Shown: positions 1 through 7,058, counted from the first letter of the stretch. The stretch: DNA of 24,338 nucleotides from Candidatus Omnitrophota bacterium (GCA_018817035.1 JAHIUV010000094.1:1-24338); one strand, 5' to 3'. Translations and numbers: made by a program. Notes: generated by a model from the letters alone, not told the origin.

Positions 1-150
1 GAAAAAACTGGAATTAAAGATATTTATCCCCGGAGCGCTGAATCCCGCCCACATGAACTGCATAGTATTATGGTCAAAGGAAGCCGCGGCGGGGAACAAA
101 CTTTCTTACTGCAGTGGGATATAATTCGCGAAAATAGAAGAGGACAATAA
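1..150 (+). CDS. C-terminal fragment of an unidentified protein
   Basis: Frame 1 is open from the window edge to a TAA at 148-150, giving the last 49 residues of a protein whose start lies outside the window. The visible piece is hydrophilic, with several His/Glu residues, a Gly-rich S-R-G-G turn near residue 29 and a basic tail. I do not recognise the family. It is read as coding because it stays open to the edge and ends shortly before the ribosome binding site of the next gene in the same direction. No function is proposed. Confidence 0.5.
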   Translation, partial: EKTGIKDIYPRSAESRPHELHSIMVKGSRGGEQTFLLQWDIIRENRRGQ

Positions 151-212
151 AACCACATTTTTAAAATTCTTGTGCGACTTGATGTATAAGAAAAACTAAA
201 AAGGGGCATAAA

Positions 213-662
213 ATGGGTAAATTGGAAAAACAAATAAGCGAAGACCTTAGAATTTCCATTAAAAGCAAAGACGCTCTCCGCACCTCCACGCTGAGAATGA
301 TCACCGCTGCTGTCCAAAACCTGCTCATAGAGAAAAAAACCGACGGGCTCGATGATGGTGACGTCCTTAAAATAATCACAAAACAGGTAAAGCAACACCA
401 GGACTCAATAGAAAACTTCAAAAAAGGCAACAGGCCGGATCTGGTGGAAAAAGAAGAAAAAGAACTCACGATACTACAGTCCTACATGCCTGAGCAATTA
501 AGCGAAAAGGAACTGGAAACAATAGTCAAAAAAGTAATAGCCGATACCGGAGCCGCGTCAAAATCAGACTTTGGCAACGTAATGAAAGTCGTAATGCAGG
601 AAACCAAAGGCAAAGCAGACGGCAAAGCCACCAGCGCCATAGTACAAAAACTTTTACCTTAA
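213..662 (+). CDS. yqeY: GatB/YqeY domain protein
   Basis: The 149-residue product has the length and look of stand-alone YqeY proteins: an N-terminal helical part opening with a leader like LEKQISEDLRISIKSKD, the phrase LRMITAAVQN, and a C-terminal part containing LPEQLSEKEL-like sequence and the ending GKADGKATSAIVQKLL. The family shares its domain with the tail of GatB, the tRNA amidotransferase subunit, where it is thought to contact tRNA; the role of the free-standing protein is not settled. The start is set by AAGGGG at 201-206, six bases before ATG. It lies 62 bases after the preceding fragment and is followed by a repeat-filled gap. Confidence 0.9.
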   Translation: MGKLEKQISEDLRISIKSKDALRTSTLRMITAAVQNLLIEKKTDGLDDGDVLKIITKQVKQHQDSIENFKKGNRPDLVEKEEKELTILQSYMPEQLSEKELETIVKKVIADTGAASKSDFGNVMKVVMQETKGKADGKATSAIVQKLLP

Positions 663-705
663 CTTCATAAACATACATTGTACGGGCGCGAGGTTATCTT
701 AATCT

Positions 706-870
706 TGTCCCGAAGTATTGGGACATAGTCGAAGGATAATATTCTTCGAGCGAGGCCAAAGGCCGAGTCGAGAAGCAAAAGCATCAGTTCTCGACTCCTG
801 CACTCCGTGCCTCCGCTCGAACAATACCAGTTATTCTTCGAGCGGAGTGCCGAAGGCACGTAGTCGAGAA
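706..870. repeat. Cluster of dispersed intergenic repeats
   Basis: This gap holds a stem TGTCCC/GGGACA (706-711 and 720-725) and three copies of the window's main dispersed repeat, which reads ATTCTTCGAGC...GTCGAGAA. Copies lie at about 739-776 (plus), 788-826 (opposite orientation) and 832-870 (plus). Each is an imperfect inverted repeat of roughly 35-40 bases with a variable centre. Related copies occur near 1888, 1972, 2018, 12571-12718 and 16076-16198. Reading frames that run through it are taken as chance. Confidence 0.8.
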
Positions 871-887
871 ACAAGAAATCTCACCCA

Positions 888-1787
888 ATGCGCAAAACAA
901 GCTTTATCCTACTATTTAGCGTGTGCCTTTCATTGTGCGGCTGCGCTACTGTTTACAATCCCGCCACTGAAAGAAAAGAGCTTATCTTCATAACCACGCC
1001 CGCAGAAGTATCCATCGGCAAGACAATGTCCGTCAATGTCGCCAATCAGTTCAAACTTAGCAAAGACCCTGAGCAGATCGGCCGCGTAACATCCATAGGC
1101 GGAAAACTGGCGAATGTCTCAGACAGAAAAGACCTAAAATATATCTTTAACGTGGTAGAAGAAAAAGAACTGAACGCTTTTACGACGCCGGGAGGATATG
1201 TCTACATAAATTCAGGACTGATAGAAAAGACCACCGACGATGAACTCGCCTGCGTAATAGGCCATGAAATAGGGCACGTCGCCGCGAAGCACGTGGCAAA
1301 AAAGCTCCAGGCCCAGCTCGGTTACGACATACTGATGAACATAGCCCTCCGAAAAAGCGGTATAAGCGAACTACAAAGAGCCGCTTCCTTAGGTTTTGAC
1401 CTGGTATTGCGAGGTTACTCAAGGGAAGACGAACTTTTGGCGGACCGTCTTGGCTCGAAATACGCGTACAAAGCCGGATACGACCCATACGCGATGATAA
1501 GTTTCTTAAAAAAAATAGCTGATTCAGGTGAAGGGGGCCTGGGCTTCATCTTCTTGCGGTCGCACCCATACACATCCCAAAGGATAAAAATGCTGGAAAA
1601 ACAGATACCTGAGATAATAAATAAAGCGGACAAGAAAAATACAGCTAAAATAGCTTCCGTAGGCGCAAATGCGGCTGATGACGGAACAGGCGAAAAAAGG
1701 CCCCTTAAGGTAATGTGTCCTGTTTGCAGAAAAATATTCCCGGGCGAAACACTATATTGCCCTTACGACGGGACTAAGCTAGAGTAG
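888..1787 (+). CDS. M48-family zinc metallopeptidase lipoprotein with C-terminal zinc ribbon
   Basis: The 299-residue protein starts with a lipoprotein signal peptide ending in lipobox L-C-G-C (acylated Cys at 19), so it should be anchored to a membrane on the outside of the cytoplasm. The catalytic motif HEIGH is at 126-130, and the third zinc ligand is probably Glu182 in S-R-E-D-E-L-L-A-D. The phrase FTTPGGYVYINSGL before it is typical of the M48 family (BepA/LoiP-like, COG0501), members of which degrade misfolded envelope proteins. Unusually, the C-terminus carries CPVC (277-280) and CPYDGTKL (291 on), a zinc-ribbon-like tail. No good ribosome binding site precedes the ATG; this start is kept because it gives an intact signal peptide. 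Confidence 0.9.
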   Translation: MRKTSFILLFSVCLSLCGCATVYNPATERKELIFITTPAEVSIGKTMSVNVANQFKLSKDPEQIGRVTSIGGKLANVSDRKDLKYIFNVVEEKELNAFTTPGGYVYINSGLIEKTTDDELACVIGHEIGHVAAKHVAKKLQAQLGYDILMNIALRKSGISELQRAASLGFDLVLRGYSREDELLADRLGSKYAYKAGYDPYAMISFLKKIADSGEGGLGFIFLRSHPYTSQRIKMLEKQIPEIINKADKKNTAKIASVGANAADDGTGEKRPLKVMCPVCRKIFPGETLYCPYDGTKLE

Positions 1788-1794
1788 TATGTCT

Positions 1795-2053
1795 GCCATT
1801 AGTCCTGAGCTTGTCGAAGGACAAAGCTAGAGTAGCATACATGTCATTGCGAGGAGTCCCGAAGTTTCGGGACGACGAAGCAATCTCAATATTCTTCGAG
1901 CGGAGCATAGTCGAGAAGCAGAGAGAACTTATTCAAGATTCGTAACCGGTAAGTTGCATGGGGGATATATCAATATTGTTCGAGCGAGTGAAACGAGTCG
2001 AGAACTCTCTGAGCGTGCTTCTCGACTACGCTTCGCTCCGCTCGAAGAATATT
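1795..2053. repeat. Repeat-filled gap (three repeat families)
   Basis: The 387-base gap 1788-2174 holds no convincing gene. It contains GTCCTGAGCTTGTCGAAGGAC (about 1802-1822; again at about 16138-16158), a GTCATTGCGAGGAG...CGACGAAGCAATCTCAA element (1843-1889; a second copy lies inside the PfkB gene at 3852-3887), and three copies of the TTCTTCGAGC/GTCGAGAA repeat at about 1888-1919, 1972-2003 and, inverted, 2018-2053. A 62-codon frame at 1958-2146 is mostly a translation of these repeats. Confidence 0.8.
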
Positions 2054-2174
2054 TACGCCCGGCAAAAGCTTTACAGTATCCTTAATAACTCACCGATGTG
2101 TCAAGATTCTACTTTTGCTCTTGAAAAACAACGAAAGAAGGGATAAGATAGTAGTATAAATAAGGGGGTGGCCT

Positions 2175-2543
2175 ATGGCAGTTGGCACGGATAACCGCGT
2201 TTTTGAAAGGATCGAGGGAGAGCTCGGCGTAAGGTATAGTCCTCAAGGCAGCGATAGGGAGTTTTGTACCACCAGTAAAAATATCAGCGGAGGGGGAATA
2301 AGGATATCTTTGTTAAAAAAGATGGACCCCGGAACGATCCTGGATCTCGAAATATTCAGATACAACGCGGAAGCAAGGACCCGATGCAGAGGTAAAGTCG
2401 CGTGGATATGGGAGGAAGCCGCGGATACAGGGAAAGAGCAAATTTTCGAGGCAGGCATACAATTTTTAGACAGCCAGCTCCTTTATTTGGGAAGACTAAT
2501 GGATTACCTGGAAAAACAAAATAAAAACGTTACGCTATCATGA
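2175..2543 (+). CDS. PilZ domain protein (putative cyclic-di-GMP receptor)
   Basis: This 122-residue protein is essentially a single PilZ domain. The N-terminal RxxxR motif is at Arg8-Arg12 and the second ligand-binding motif NISGGG at 36-41, matching the [D/N]xSxxG consensus for cyclic-di-GMP binding. Strands with G-T-I-L-D-L-E and the final G-I-Q-F-L-D follow as in the family. AAGGGGGTG upstream of the ATG is a strong ribosome binding site. The gene ends in an ATGA overlap with a second PilZ gene, so the two should be translationally coupled. No partner domain shows which process they control. Confidence 0.88.
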   Translation: MAVGTDNRVFERIEGELGVRYSPQGSDREFCTTSKNISGGGIRISLLKKMDPGTILDLEIFRYNAEARTRCRGKVAWIWEEAADTGKEQIFEAGIQFLDSQLLYLGRLMDYLEKQNKNVTLS

Positions 2544-2860
2544 GCGCCCTCACGAGTAACGACAATAGGTCGGCAAAACGATACGACCTGAGAATAAAAT
2601 TATCCTATTGCGACCCTGTTACCAAGCATCACGTTGAAACGCTTACCACGAACATATCAAAAAGAGGCCTCAGGTTCCTGTTGCCGAAAAAATTGCAAAA
2701 GGGCGACATCCTGGACTTAAAAATAGAAGACCCCTACGGAAAAACCACTATAATCTCAAAGGCAAAGATAATGTGGGTAAAAGAATCTCGTTCCGGCGGT
2801 TACGAAGAAGATACGGCTTATGAAACAGGGGTAAGCCTTATAAAAAAGACTATCTATTAA
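2540..2860 (+). CDS. Second PilZ domain protein
   Basis: The 106-residue product is a stand-alone PilZ domain with RxxxR at Arg10-Arg14 and NISKRG at 38-43, so both cyclic-di-GMP contact motifs look intact. It overlaps the previous PilZ gene by four bases (ATGA). The two proteins share layout but little sequence beyond the motifs, so they look like an old tandem duplication or a functional pair. The role is inferred from family membership only. Confidence 0.87.
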   Translation: MSALTSNDNRSAKRYDLRIKLSYCDPVTKHHVETLTTNISKRGLRFLLPKKLQKGDILDLKIEDPYGKTTIISKAKIMWVKESRSGGYEEDTAYETGVSLIKKTIY

Positions 2861-2937
2861 TAGTATAGAAGGGAAATGCGAGGATGAGGTGGGAAAAGTA
2901 ATAGCGTCTTCCTCTTCCAAATACATTAAGATGCAAA

Positions 2938-3138
2938 ATGATAAATAAAGATACCATGTTTAAGGTAATCGGCAGTATTATCGTCGCGCTCGTTATCGGG
3001 CTTATAATAATAAATATTTTCTACATGAACTCATCCTGCCTGACCAGGAACTGCAAGGTAGTAGGGCTCGCTACCATAGCATTTCTTCTATGGGCAACTA
3101 TATTCTGGATCGTAGTGCTCAAGTATTCCAAGAAATAA
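2938..3138 (+). CDS. Small two-helix membrane protein of unknown function
   Basis: A 66-residue frame encodes two hydrophobic segments, about residues 8-29 and 41-62, separated by a short loop with two Cys (C-L-T-R-N-C), and ends in K-Y-S-K-K. The composition is typical of a small inner-membrane protein. It ends four bases before the start of the next gene. The ribosome binding site is poor (only AAG a few bases upstream), which lowers confidence. No family recognised. Confidence 0.55.
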   Translation: MINKDTMFKVIGSIIVALVIGLIIINIFYMNSSCLTRNCKVVGLATIAFLLWATIFWIVVLKYSKK

Positions 3139-3141
3139 CCT

Positions 3142-4086
3142 ATGTCACCTACTGACATCCTATTCCTGGGCGGAACCTCAATAGACCTCATACAAGAACA
3201 CCACGAAAAAAATAAAAACCTCCATTTTAAAGCTTCTGTGGGAGGCTCAATAACCAACTCAGCCGTAATATCCGCTAAATTGGGGTTAAAAACAGTTTTA
3301 TTGTCCAGGGTCGGGTTCGACACCCTCGGAGAATTCGCCGTAAAATTCCTGAATTCAACAGGAGTAAAAGCTAAAAACGTCACCAAGGATCCAAATATCC
3401 GCACATCCCTGGCCATTGCCAGCATCGATAAGCATGGTGATTCAAAATACACATTTTATAAAAATTCCCCCAAGGACTCTATTATAGCGTTAAAAAACGC
3501 GCCAAAAGCTGTTTTAAGCACCTGCAAAATATTCCATTTCGGCTCAAGCCTTTCATATCAGGACGGTGCGACAGAAGAGATCTTAAAATACATCAGATTC
3601 CTCAAAAAGAGAAAAGTTTTTATCTCATTTGACCCAAACTTCAGGCCATATGCCATAAAAAATAAAAAACAAGCCCGAAAAAAAGTCTTTAAGTTCTTAA
3701 AATTAGTCGACTTGGCCAAATTAAGCGAAGTAGACCTAAAATTCCTAACAAGAGAAAAAAGCATCCCTAAAGGCCTAAAAATACTAAAAAACAAATTTAA
3801 ATGCGAAATAATTGTAACCCTGGGCCCAAAAGGCTCAGTTTACCCTAACCCGTCATTGCGAGGAGCAAGGCGACGAAGCAATCTCAACCTGATCAAAATC
3901 CCGGCCCTAAAAGTCAAAATAGCCAACACAATAGGCGCCGGCGACGCCTACACAGCGGGAATCCTCTACAAGATAGCTAAAAAAGGAGAGAAAGAAGCCT
4001 TTAAGGACATAAAATCCACCATGGCCTTCGCCACAACCATAGCCACCCAATCCTTAACTTCACAAAACTGCAATGCACTGTTGTGA
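3142..4086 (+). CDS. PfkB-family sugar/nucleoside kinase carrying repeat insertions
   Basis: The 314-residue protein belongs to the ribokinase/PfkB family, which phosphorylates sugars or nucleosides. It shows an N-terminal G-G-T-S-I-D strand, the glycine pair region S-V-G-G-S-I-T-N-S-A (32-41), the D-P-N-F-R-P segment (164-169), and the anion-hole/catalytic signature N-T-I-G-A-G-D-A-Y at 262-270, with the base at Asp268. The substrate cannot be told. Two oddities stand out. Residues about 237-249 (P-S-L-R-G-A-R-R-R-S-N) are the in-frame translation of an intergenic repeat (3852-3887). The last ten or so residues and the stop codon come from a hairpin repeat (4051-4095), so the original C-terminus has been replaced or shortened. 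Whether the enzyme is still active is uncertain. Confidence 0.82.
   Translation: MSPTDILFLGGTSIDLIQEHHEKNKNLHFKASVGGSITNSAVISAKLGLKTVLLSRVGFDTLGEFAVKFLNSTGVKAKNVTKDPNIRTSLAIASIDKHGDSKYTFYKNSPKDSIIALKNAPKAVLSTCKIFHFGSSLSYQDGATEEILKYIRFLKKRKVFISFDPNFRPYAIKNKKQARKKVFKFLKLVDLAKLSEVDLKFLTREKSIPKGLKILKNKFKCEIIVTLGPKGSVYPNPSLRGARRRSNLNLIKIPALKVKIANTIGAGDAYTAGILYKIAKKGEKEAFKDIKSTMAFATTIATQSLTSQNCNALL
3852..3887 (+). repeat. Intergenic-type repeat inserted in frame within the PfkB gene
   Basis: The stretch begins GTCATTGCGAGGAGCAAGG and ends GACGAAGCAATCTCAA. The same ends occur in the gene-free copy at 1843-1889, whose centre differs. Here it sits inside the kinase reading frame without a stop, between the G-P-K-G-S-V-Y strand and the I-P-A-L-K-V strand that precedes the catalytic motif. 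Confidence 0.8.
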
Positions 4087-4095
4087 AGTTAAGGA
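4051..4095. repeat. Hairpin repeat, copy A
   Basis: Perfect 15-base arms (4051-4065 and 4081-4095, starting TCCTTAACTTCACAA) enclose a 15-base loop AACTGCAATGCACTG. The loop is conserved in copy B (16211) and, reverse-complemented, copy C (18450), so this is a dispersed element and not just a terminator. It supplies the final codons and stop of the PfkB gene and abuts the -35 box of the next promoter. It has no T-run after the stem. Confidence 0.85.
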
Positions 4096-4124
4096 TTGTA
4101 TATATAGCAGCTATATGATATAAT
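4096..4124 (+). promoter_or_regulatory. Promoter of the first TPR protein
   Basis: TTGTAT (4096-4101), a 17-base spacer and a perfect TATAAT (4119-4124). The paralogous gene at 7092 has the same -35, the same spacer length and nearly the same spacer (ATATAGCA...CATATG). Confidence 0.8.
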
Positions 4125-4150
4125 TATTATTAATATAACAAACAACCCAA

Positions 4151-4176
4151 CCCTTGAGAATAGGGATGTTTTTTGT
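4151..4176 (+). promoter_or_regulatory. Leader hairpin with T-run before the first TPR gene
   Basis: CCCT (4151-4154) and AGGG (4162-4165) form a short stem. After ATG (4166-4168) comes a run of six T, and then nine bases to the proposed start codon. The same order of short stem, T6 and start codon is seen at 7059-7082 and 23436-23458. The stem is weak here (4 bp), so a regulatory role such as attenuation is inference based on the repetition. Confidence 0.45.
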
Positions 4177-4183
4177 CTCGCTT

Positions 4184-6004
4184 ATGTTAAACTTTAAAAA
4201 ACGTCATATTTTTAAAATGCTGTCGCCTATAATCGCTGTAGTGTTTCTTATGAACAGTGCGGCGCATGGTATTGATTTTTCCGAAAAGACCTCGCTCAGG
4301 CTTCCGCTTAAGATGGCAGAAAAGGGGAACAATTTTGAACAAGCCCTGAAAAAAGTCAAAAAAAATACTTTAAACCTTCCGTTCTTAGCTCTCGCGACAC
4401 TGCTGACATCTGTGCCATCTCTAACAGACTCCGCGGGAGTATCTATTTACAACGCATTGCCGGATAAACCCCTAATAGAGTACCGCATGCCTGTAGAAGG
4501 AAAAGAATACACGGGCACCTCTACTATAACGGATATCATCGAACCTATTATTTTCAACTCCAACTATTTCCCCGGCCCTCCTGGCAATGATCTAATAAAA
4601 GCTATAGCAGAATCTTTTGAGGACATAGGCTTTAAACATTTACTCAAGGAAGCGGAAGCTATAAAAAAATCAAATAATAAAGCCCTTCAGAATGATTTTC
4701 TTAAAAAAATATATACCTTGATCAGGGAAAGAAGCCAAATATCAAATAAGTTCAGGGATACACTTTGGATGATCGTAGAAAGCATATACGCGGAAAAGAT
4801 CTCCTTTGACATAAAAAATACGGGCTTTAAAAATATAGACTTTCTCAGGCAGTGCGGAGCAGAATCTCATTATGCCATTATTCTCTTGCGCGCGCTGGGA
4901 TTTGACGCAAAGGGCGGCCTTATGTATGAACACTTTCTGGTACTGGTGGACTCCCTGATAGACGGTGAATCTATTTTTCTTGATACTTCCCTTGGCGTAT
5001 TCCAGGTTCTTAACAGAAAAGAAAAGTTTGATGAATTGCCATATAATTACATAGCCTTAAACCCAAAATACAGTGGAGGAAAAAGCCTGAGGGAAATGAT
5101 CGCGCCCCAGAAAAAAATGTTCGCGTTTGAAACAGGAAGAGTCGTATCTCAGGGAGAACTCACGTATTTGGACGTAAACCCATATTTGATATACTGCTAT
5201 TTACAAATAAAAGAAAACTGCGGCGCGGCAAGCGCTATTTTGTGTAACCTGGCATATCTTAATATGGAATCTGAAACAAAGGACTATGAAAAAGCAAAGA
5301 AACTGTTATGCAGATCTATAGATATAGATCCTGACCATGCCGCTGCCTATCTTTTACTTGCTATTATCCATAGCGAAATAATGAGCAACCATGATGAAGC
5401 TATAAGGTTATGCAAAATAGCCATGGACATAGACCCTAATAATGTCCTAGCCTATTATTTGCTGGGCAGTTGCTATAGCGCAAAAAAAGACTATGAGAAA
5501 GCCATAACGATTTATGAGGAAGGTAGGGATATGGACCCCAATAATGCTTTGAATATCCATAAACTAGCAGCGGCTTATTATATGGCGGCTCGTAAAGCAA
5601 AAGACAATAACATAACAAAAGCTATTAAATACTGCGAAGAAGTCATGAAGATAGATTCGGAATCGCTGGAGATTTATGAACTTCTCGGAGAACTGTTTAA
5701 AAAAGCAGGCGAACCCGAAAAAGCCATAGCAATATATGAAAAAGGTGTAAAAGAAAATAAGCATTTAACCCTTCGTCATGAGCTGATAAAACTATACGCA
5801 AAGAAGAGAGATTATAAAAATTTACTAAAAACATGTAAAAAAATAGTAAAAGTCGACCCGAGGAACGCTTCCGCGCATTATTACATCTGGCTCAGTTATG
5901 AAAAAACGGGAAAACATAAAAAAGCAGGAAAATTTTACGATAAAGCGTTTAACCTTGACCCTGAATTAATTAACAGCCTCCAAAAGCAAAAAACCTCCTT
6001 GTAG
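4184..6004 (+). CDS. Secreted or anchored protein: transglutaminase/papain-like core plus TPR repeats
   Basis: From ATG 4184 the product is 606 residues: MLNFKKRH, a hydrophobic signal segment ending M-N-S-A-A-H-G, the motif S-L-R-L-P-L, then a second hydrophobic stretch (residues about 65-82). A central region shows Cys224 in L-R-Q-C-G-A-E-S, His250 in Y-E-H-F-L-V-L-V and Asp267 in I-F-L-D-T-S-L. This Cys-His-Asp spacing fits the transglutaminase/papain-like fold. At least six TPR units fill residues about 365-600 (for example DYEKAITIYEEG, PEKAIAIYEKG). Upstream in-frame TTG 4154 and ATG 4166 are possible starts, but 4154 falls inside and 4166 abuts the leader hairpin, and the paralog shares the MLNF start. 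Its place beside the precursor peptides suggests, without proof, a protease or scaffold acting on them in the envelope. Confidence 0.75.
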   Translation: MLNFKKRHIFKMLSPIIAVVFLMNSAAHGIDFSEKTSLRLPLKMAEKGNNFEQALKKVKKNTLNLPFLALATLLTSVPSLTDSAGVSIYNALPDKPLIEYRMPVEGKEYTGTSTITDIIEPIIFNSNYFPGPPGNDLIKAIAESFEDIGFKHLLKEAEAIKKSNNKALQNDFLKKIYTLIRERSQISNKFRDTLWMIVESIYAEKISFDIKNTGFKNIDFLRQCGAESHYAIILLRALGFDAKGGLMYEHFLVLVDSLIDGESIFLDTSLGVFQVLNRKEKFDELPYNYIALNPKYSGGKSLREMIAPQKKMFAFETGRVVSQGELTYLDVNPYLIYCYLQIKENCGAASAILCNLAYLNMESETKDYEKAKKLLCRSIDIDPDHAAAYLLLAIIHSEIMSNHDEAIRLCKIAMDIDPNNVLAYYLLGSCYSAKKDYEKAITIYEEGRDMDPNNALNIHKLAAAYYMAARKAKDNNITKAIKYCEEVMKIDSESLEIYELLGELFKKAGEPEKAIAIYEKGVKENKHLTLRHELIKLYAKKRDYKNLLKTCKKIVKVDPRNASAHYYIWLSYEKTGKHKKAGKFYDKAFNLDPELINSLQKQKTSL

Positions 6005-6034
6005 GCATCGCCTCGTCAAAACGCCTTAAAAACA

Positions 6035-6063
6035 TTGACTATCCGACCTATGGGCAGTATACT
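6035..6063 (+). promoter_or_regulatory. Promoter of precursor peptide 1
   Basis: TTGACT (6035-6040), 17 bases, TATACT (6058-6063). The -35 and the bases after it (TTGACTATCCG) are identical to those of precursor 3. GGAG at 6078-6081 is the ribosome binding site. Confidence 0.8.
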
Positions 6064-6089
6064 TACAATGAATAAGCGGAGAATCAAGC

Positions 6090-6314
6090 ATGTCAAAAAA
6101 TAAACCAAAATGGGGCAAGCCCAAGCTAATAGTATTAATACGCGGTAAGCAGGAAGAAATGGTCTTGGCAGGGTGCAAGCTTTCCGGCGTTTCAGGCGAC
6201 CCCGGGACAGGAACTTACTCTACGTGCAGAGCCTTCCAGCTAACGGGAGGCGGCGGGCGTTGGGGCCGAGGTTGGAATTGCCTTGGTTATTGTTACAGCA
6301 TACAATCCTCGTAA
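6090..6314 (+). CDS. RiPP precursor peptide 1 (SynChlorMet/ScmA-like leader)
   Basis: A 74-residue peptide. Residues 1-30 are a leader, with KPKWGKPKLIVL, a charged R-G-K-Q-E-E step and V-L-A-G-C-K at its end, nearly the same as in the two peptides downstream. Residues 31-74 are the core: rich in Gly, Tyr and Trp, with Cys at 46, 64 and 68 and a G-G-G-G-R-W-G-R-G-W run. A conserved leader with a divergent core is the hallmark of RiPP precursors, and the nearby PqqD and radical SAM genes support this. Such enzymes often make thioether or carbon crosslinks from Cys or aromatic residues; which applies here is unknown. Own promoter at 6035-6063; GGAG eight bases before ATG. Resemblance to ScmA is from memory. 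Confidence 0.82.
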   Translation: MSKNKPKWGKPKLIVLIRGKQEEMVLAGCKLSGVSGDPGTGTYSTCRAFQLTGGGGRWGRGWNCLGYCYSIQSS

Positions 6315-6375
6315 TCTCTAACCTTTATTTTCTCTAAAAACATATTCGCAGGGTTTCATAAATACTAAAATATCA

Positions 6376-6404
6376 TTGACTGCATTGTATCTGTATGTTA
6401 TATT
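6376..6404 (+). promoter_or_regulatory. Promoter of precursor peptide 2
   Basis: TTGACT (6376-6381), 17 bases, TATATT (6399-6404). An inverted repeat TTCCA-TAT-TGGAA (6403-6415) overlaps the -10 and the expected transcription start, and could be an operator. The relic at 8872-8912 has the same arrangement. Confidence 0.75.
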
Positions 6405-6453
6405 CCATATTGGAATATTAAACCTGCTATTTAACATATCGGAGAATTTAAAA

Positions 6454-6654
6454 GTGCGAGAAAATAAGCCAAAATGGGGCAAGCCAAAGCTGATTGTATT
6501 ACTAAGGGGCGGGAAAGAAGAAATATCATTGGCGGCATGTAAATATTCCGGTCAACTCTCAGGGCCTAACTATGGTTACAATGGCTGCTATGTACCCGGG
6601 ATCTCACGTACATCTGTATGCAGAAGTGTATGTCGCCTTGGCATGATTTCATAA
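6454..6654 (+). CDS. RiPP precursor peptide 2
   Basis: Starting at GTG 6454, nine bases after GGAG (6441-6444), the peptide has 66 residues and lines up with the first residues of precursors 1 and 3. The upstream in-frame ATG at 6376 is rejected because it would read through the promoter. Leader 1-30: MRENKPKWGKPKLIVL, then R-G-G-K-E-E and S-L-A-A-C-K. Core 31-66: Cys at 45, 56 and 60, with Tyr-rich P-N-Y-G-Y-N-G-C-Y and C-R-S-V-C-R. The Cys pattern (one Cys, then C-x3-C near the end) matches precursor 1. Its DNA, including promoter and core, is closely related to the decayed copy at 8981-9106. It has its own promoter. Confidence 0.82.
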   Translation: MRENKPKWGKPKLIVLLRGGKEEISLAACKYSGQLSGPNYGYNGCYVPGISRTSVCRSVCRLGMIS

Positions 6655-6681
6655 TGCTTGATCAAACCATATCAAAACATA

Positions 6682-6710
6682 TTGACTATCCGGGTTATTA
6701 ACAATAGAAT
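6682..6710 (+). promoter_or_regulatory. Promoter of precursor peptide 3
   Basis: TTGACT (6682-6687), 17 bases, TAGAAT (6705-6710). The -35 region TTGACTATCCG repeats that of precursor 1 exactly. Confidence 0.78.
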
Positions 6711-6761
6711 GGACAGGAGAGTGATGCGTATTATGAAATCTGACTTTTAAAAGGAATGAAA

Positions 6762-6947
6762 GTGTCAAAAAATAAGCCAAAATGGGGCAAACCAAAGCTG
6801 ATTGTGCTGACAAGAGGCAAGCCTGAAGAGATGGTACTCGCTGCATGTAAAGGGTTTGACCCAGTAGGCCCCGGAGATTCATGGGGCGTTTGCGTATTTG
6901 AAGAGATGTATCTGTGCGTAGATTGCTCCAGCTTCGCTCAGAGTTAG
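6762..6947 (+). CDS. RiPP precursor peptide 3
   Basis: Best read from GTG 6762 as a 61-residue peptide. GGA at 6753-6755 is then correctly spaced, while the ATG at 6756 touches it. This start also matches the MSKNKPKW start of precursor 1. Leader 1-30 again has KPKWGKPKLIVL, R-G-K-P-E-E and V-L-A-A-C-K. The 31-residue core has Cys at 44, 52 and 55, is acidic (several Asp/Glu) unlike the basic cores of the other two, and ends S-S-F-A-Q-S. The contrast between a fixed leader and cores of different charge and length supports one modification machinery serving several products. It ends before the promoter of the second TPR gene. Confidence 0.82.
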   Translation: MSKNKPKWGKPKLIVLTRGKPEEMVLAACKGFDPVGPGDSWGVCVFEEMYLCVDCSSFAQS

Positions 6948-7000
6948 TCGCCTATTAACACTTGATTGGCCATTAGACTAACGCGGAGGTATTTTATATA

Positions 7001-7029
7001 TTGTATATATAGCACCCATATGTTATAAT
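7001..7029 (+). promoter_or_regulatory. Promoter of the second TPR protein
   Basis: TTGTAT (7001-7006), 17 bases, TATAAT (7024-7029). The -35, the start of the spacer and the -10 repeat the promoter at 4096-4124. Confidence 0.8.
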
Positions 7030-7058
7030 TATAATTAAATAGAAACATTTTACCTAAC

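Noticed and set aside
1958..2146. A 62-codon plus-strand frame
   Set aside because: Its first two-thirds translate two copies of the CTTCGAGC/GTCGAGAA repeat; no ribosome binding site and no family resemblance.
3021..3452. A 143-codon minus-strand frame
   Set aside because: Lies opposite the small membrane protein and the PfkB N-terminus; the plus-strand genes are better supported.
4051..4095. Simple rho-independent terminator of the PfkB gene
   Set aside because: The stem has no T-run and its long loop is conserved in two other copies, so it is listed as a dispersed repeat; termination remains possible.
6756..6761. ATG start for precursor 3
   Set aside because: The GGA of the ribosome binding site touches this ATG; GTG 6762 is properly spaced and aligns with precursor 1.
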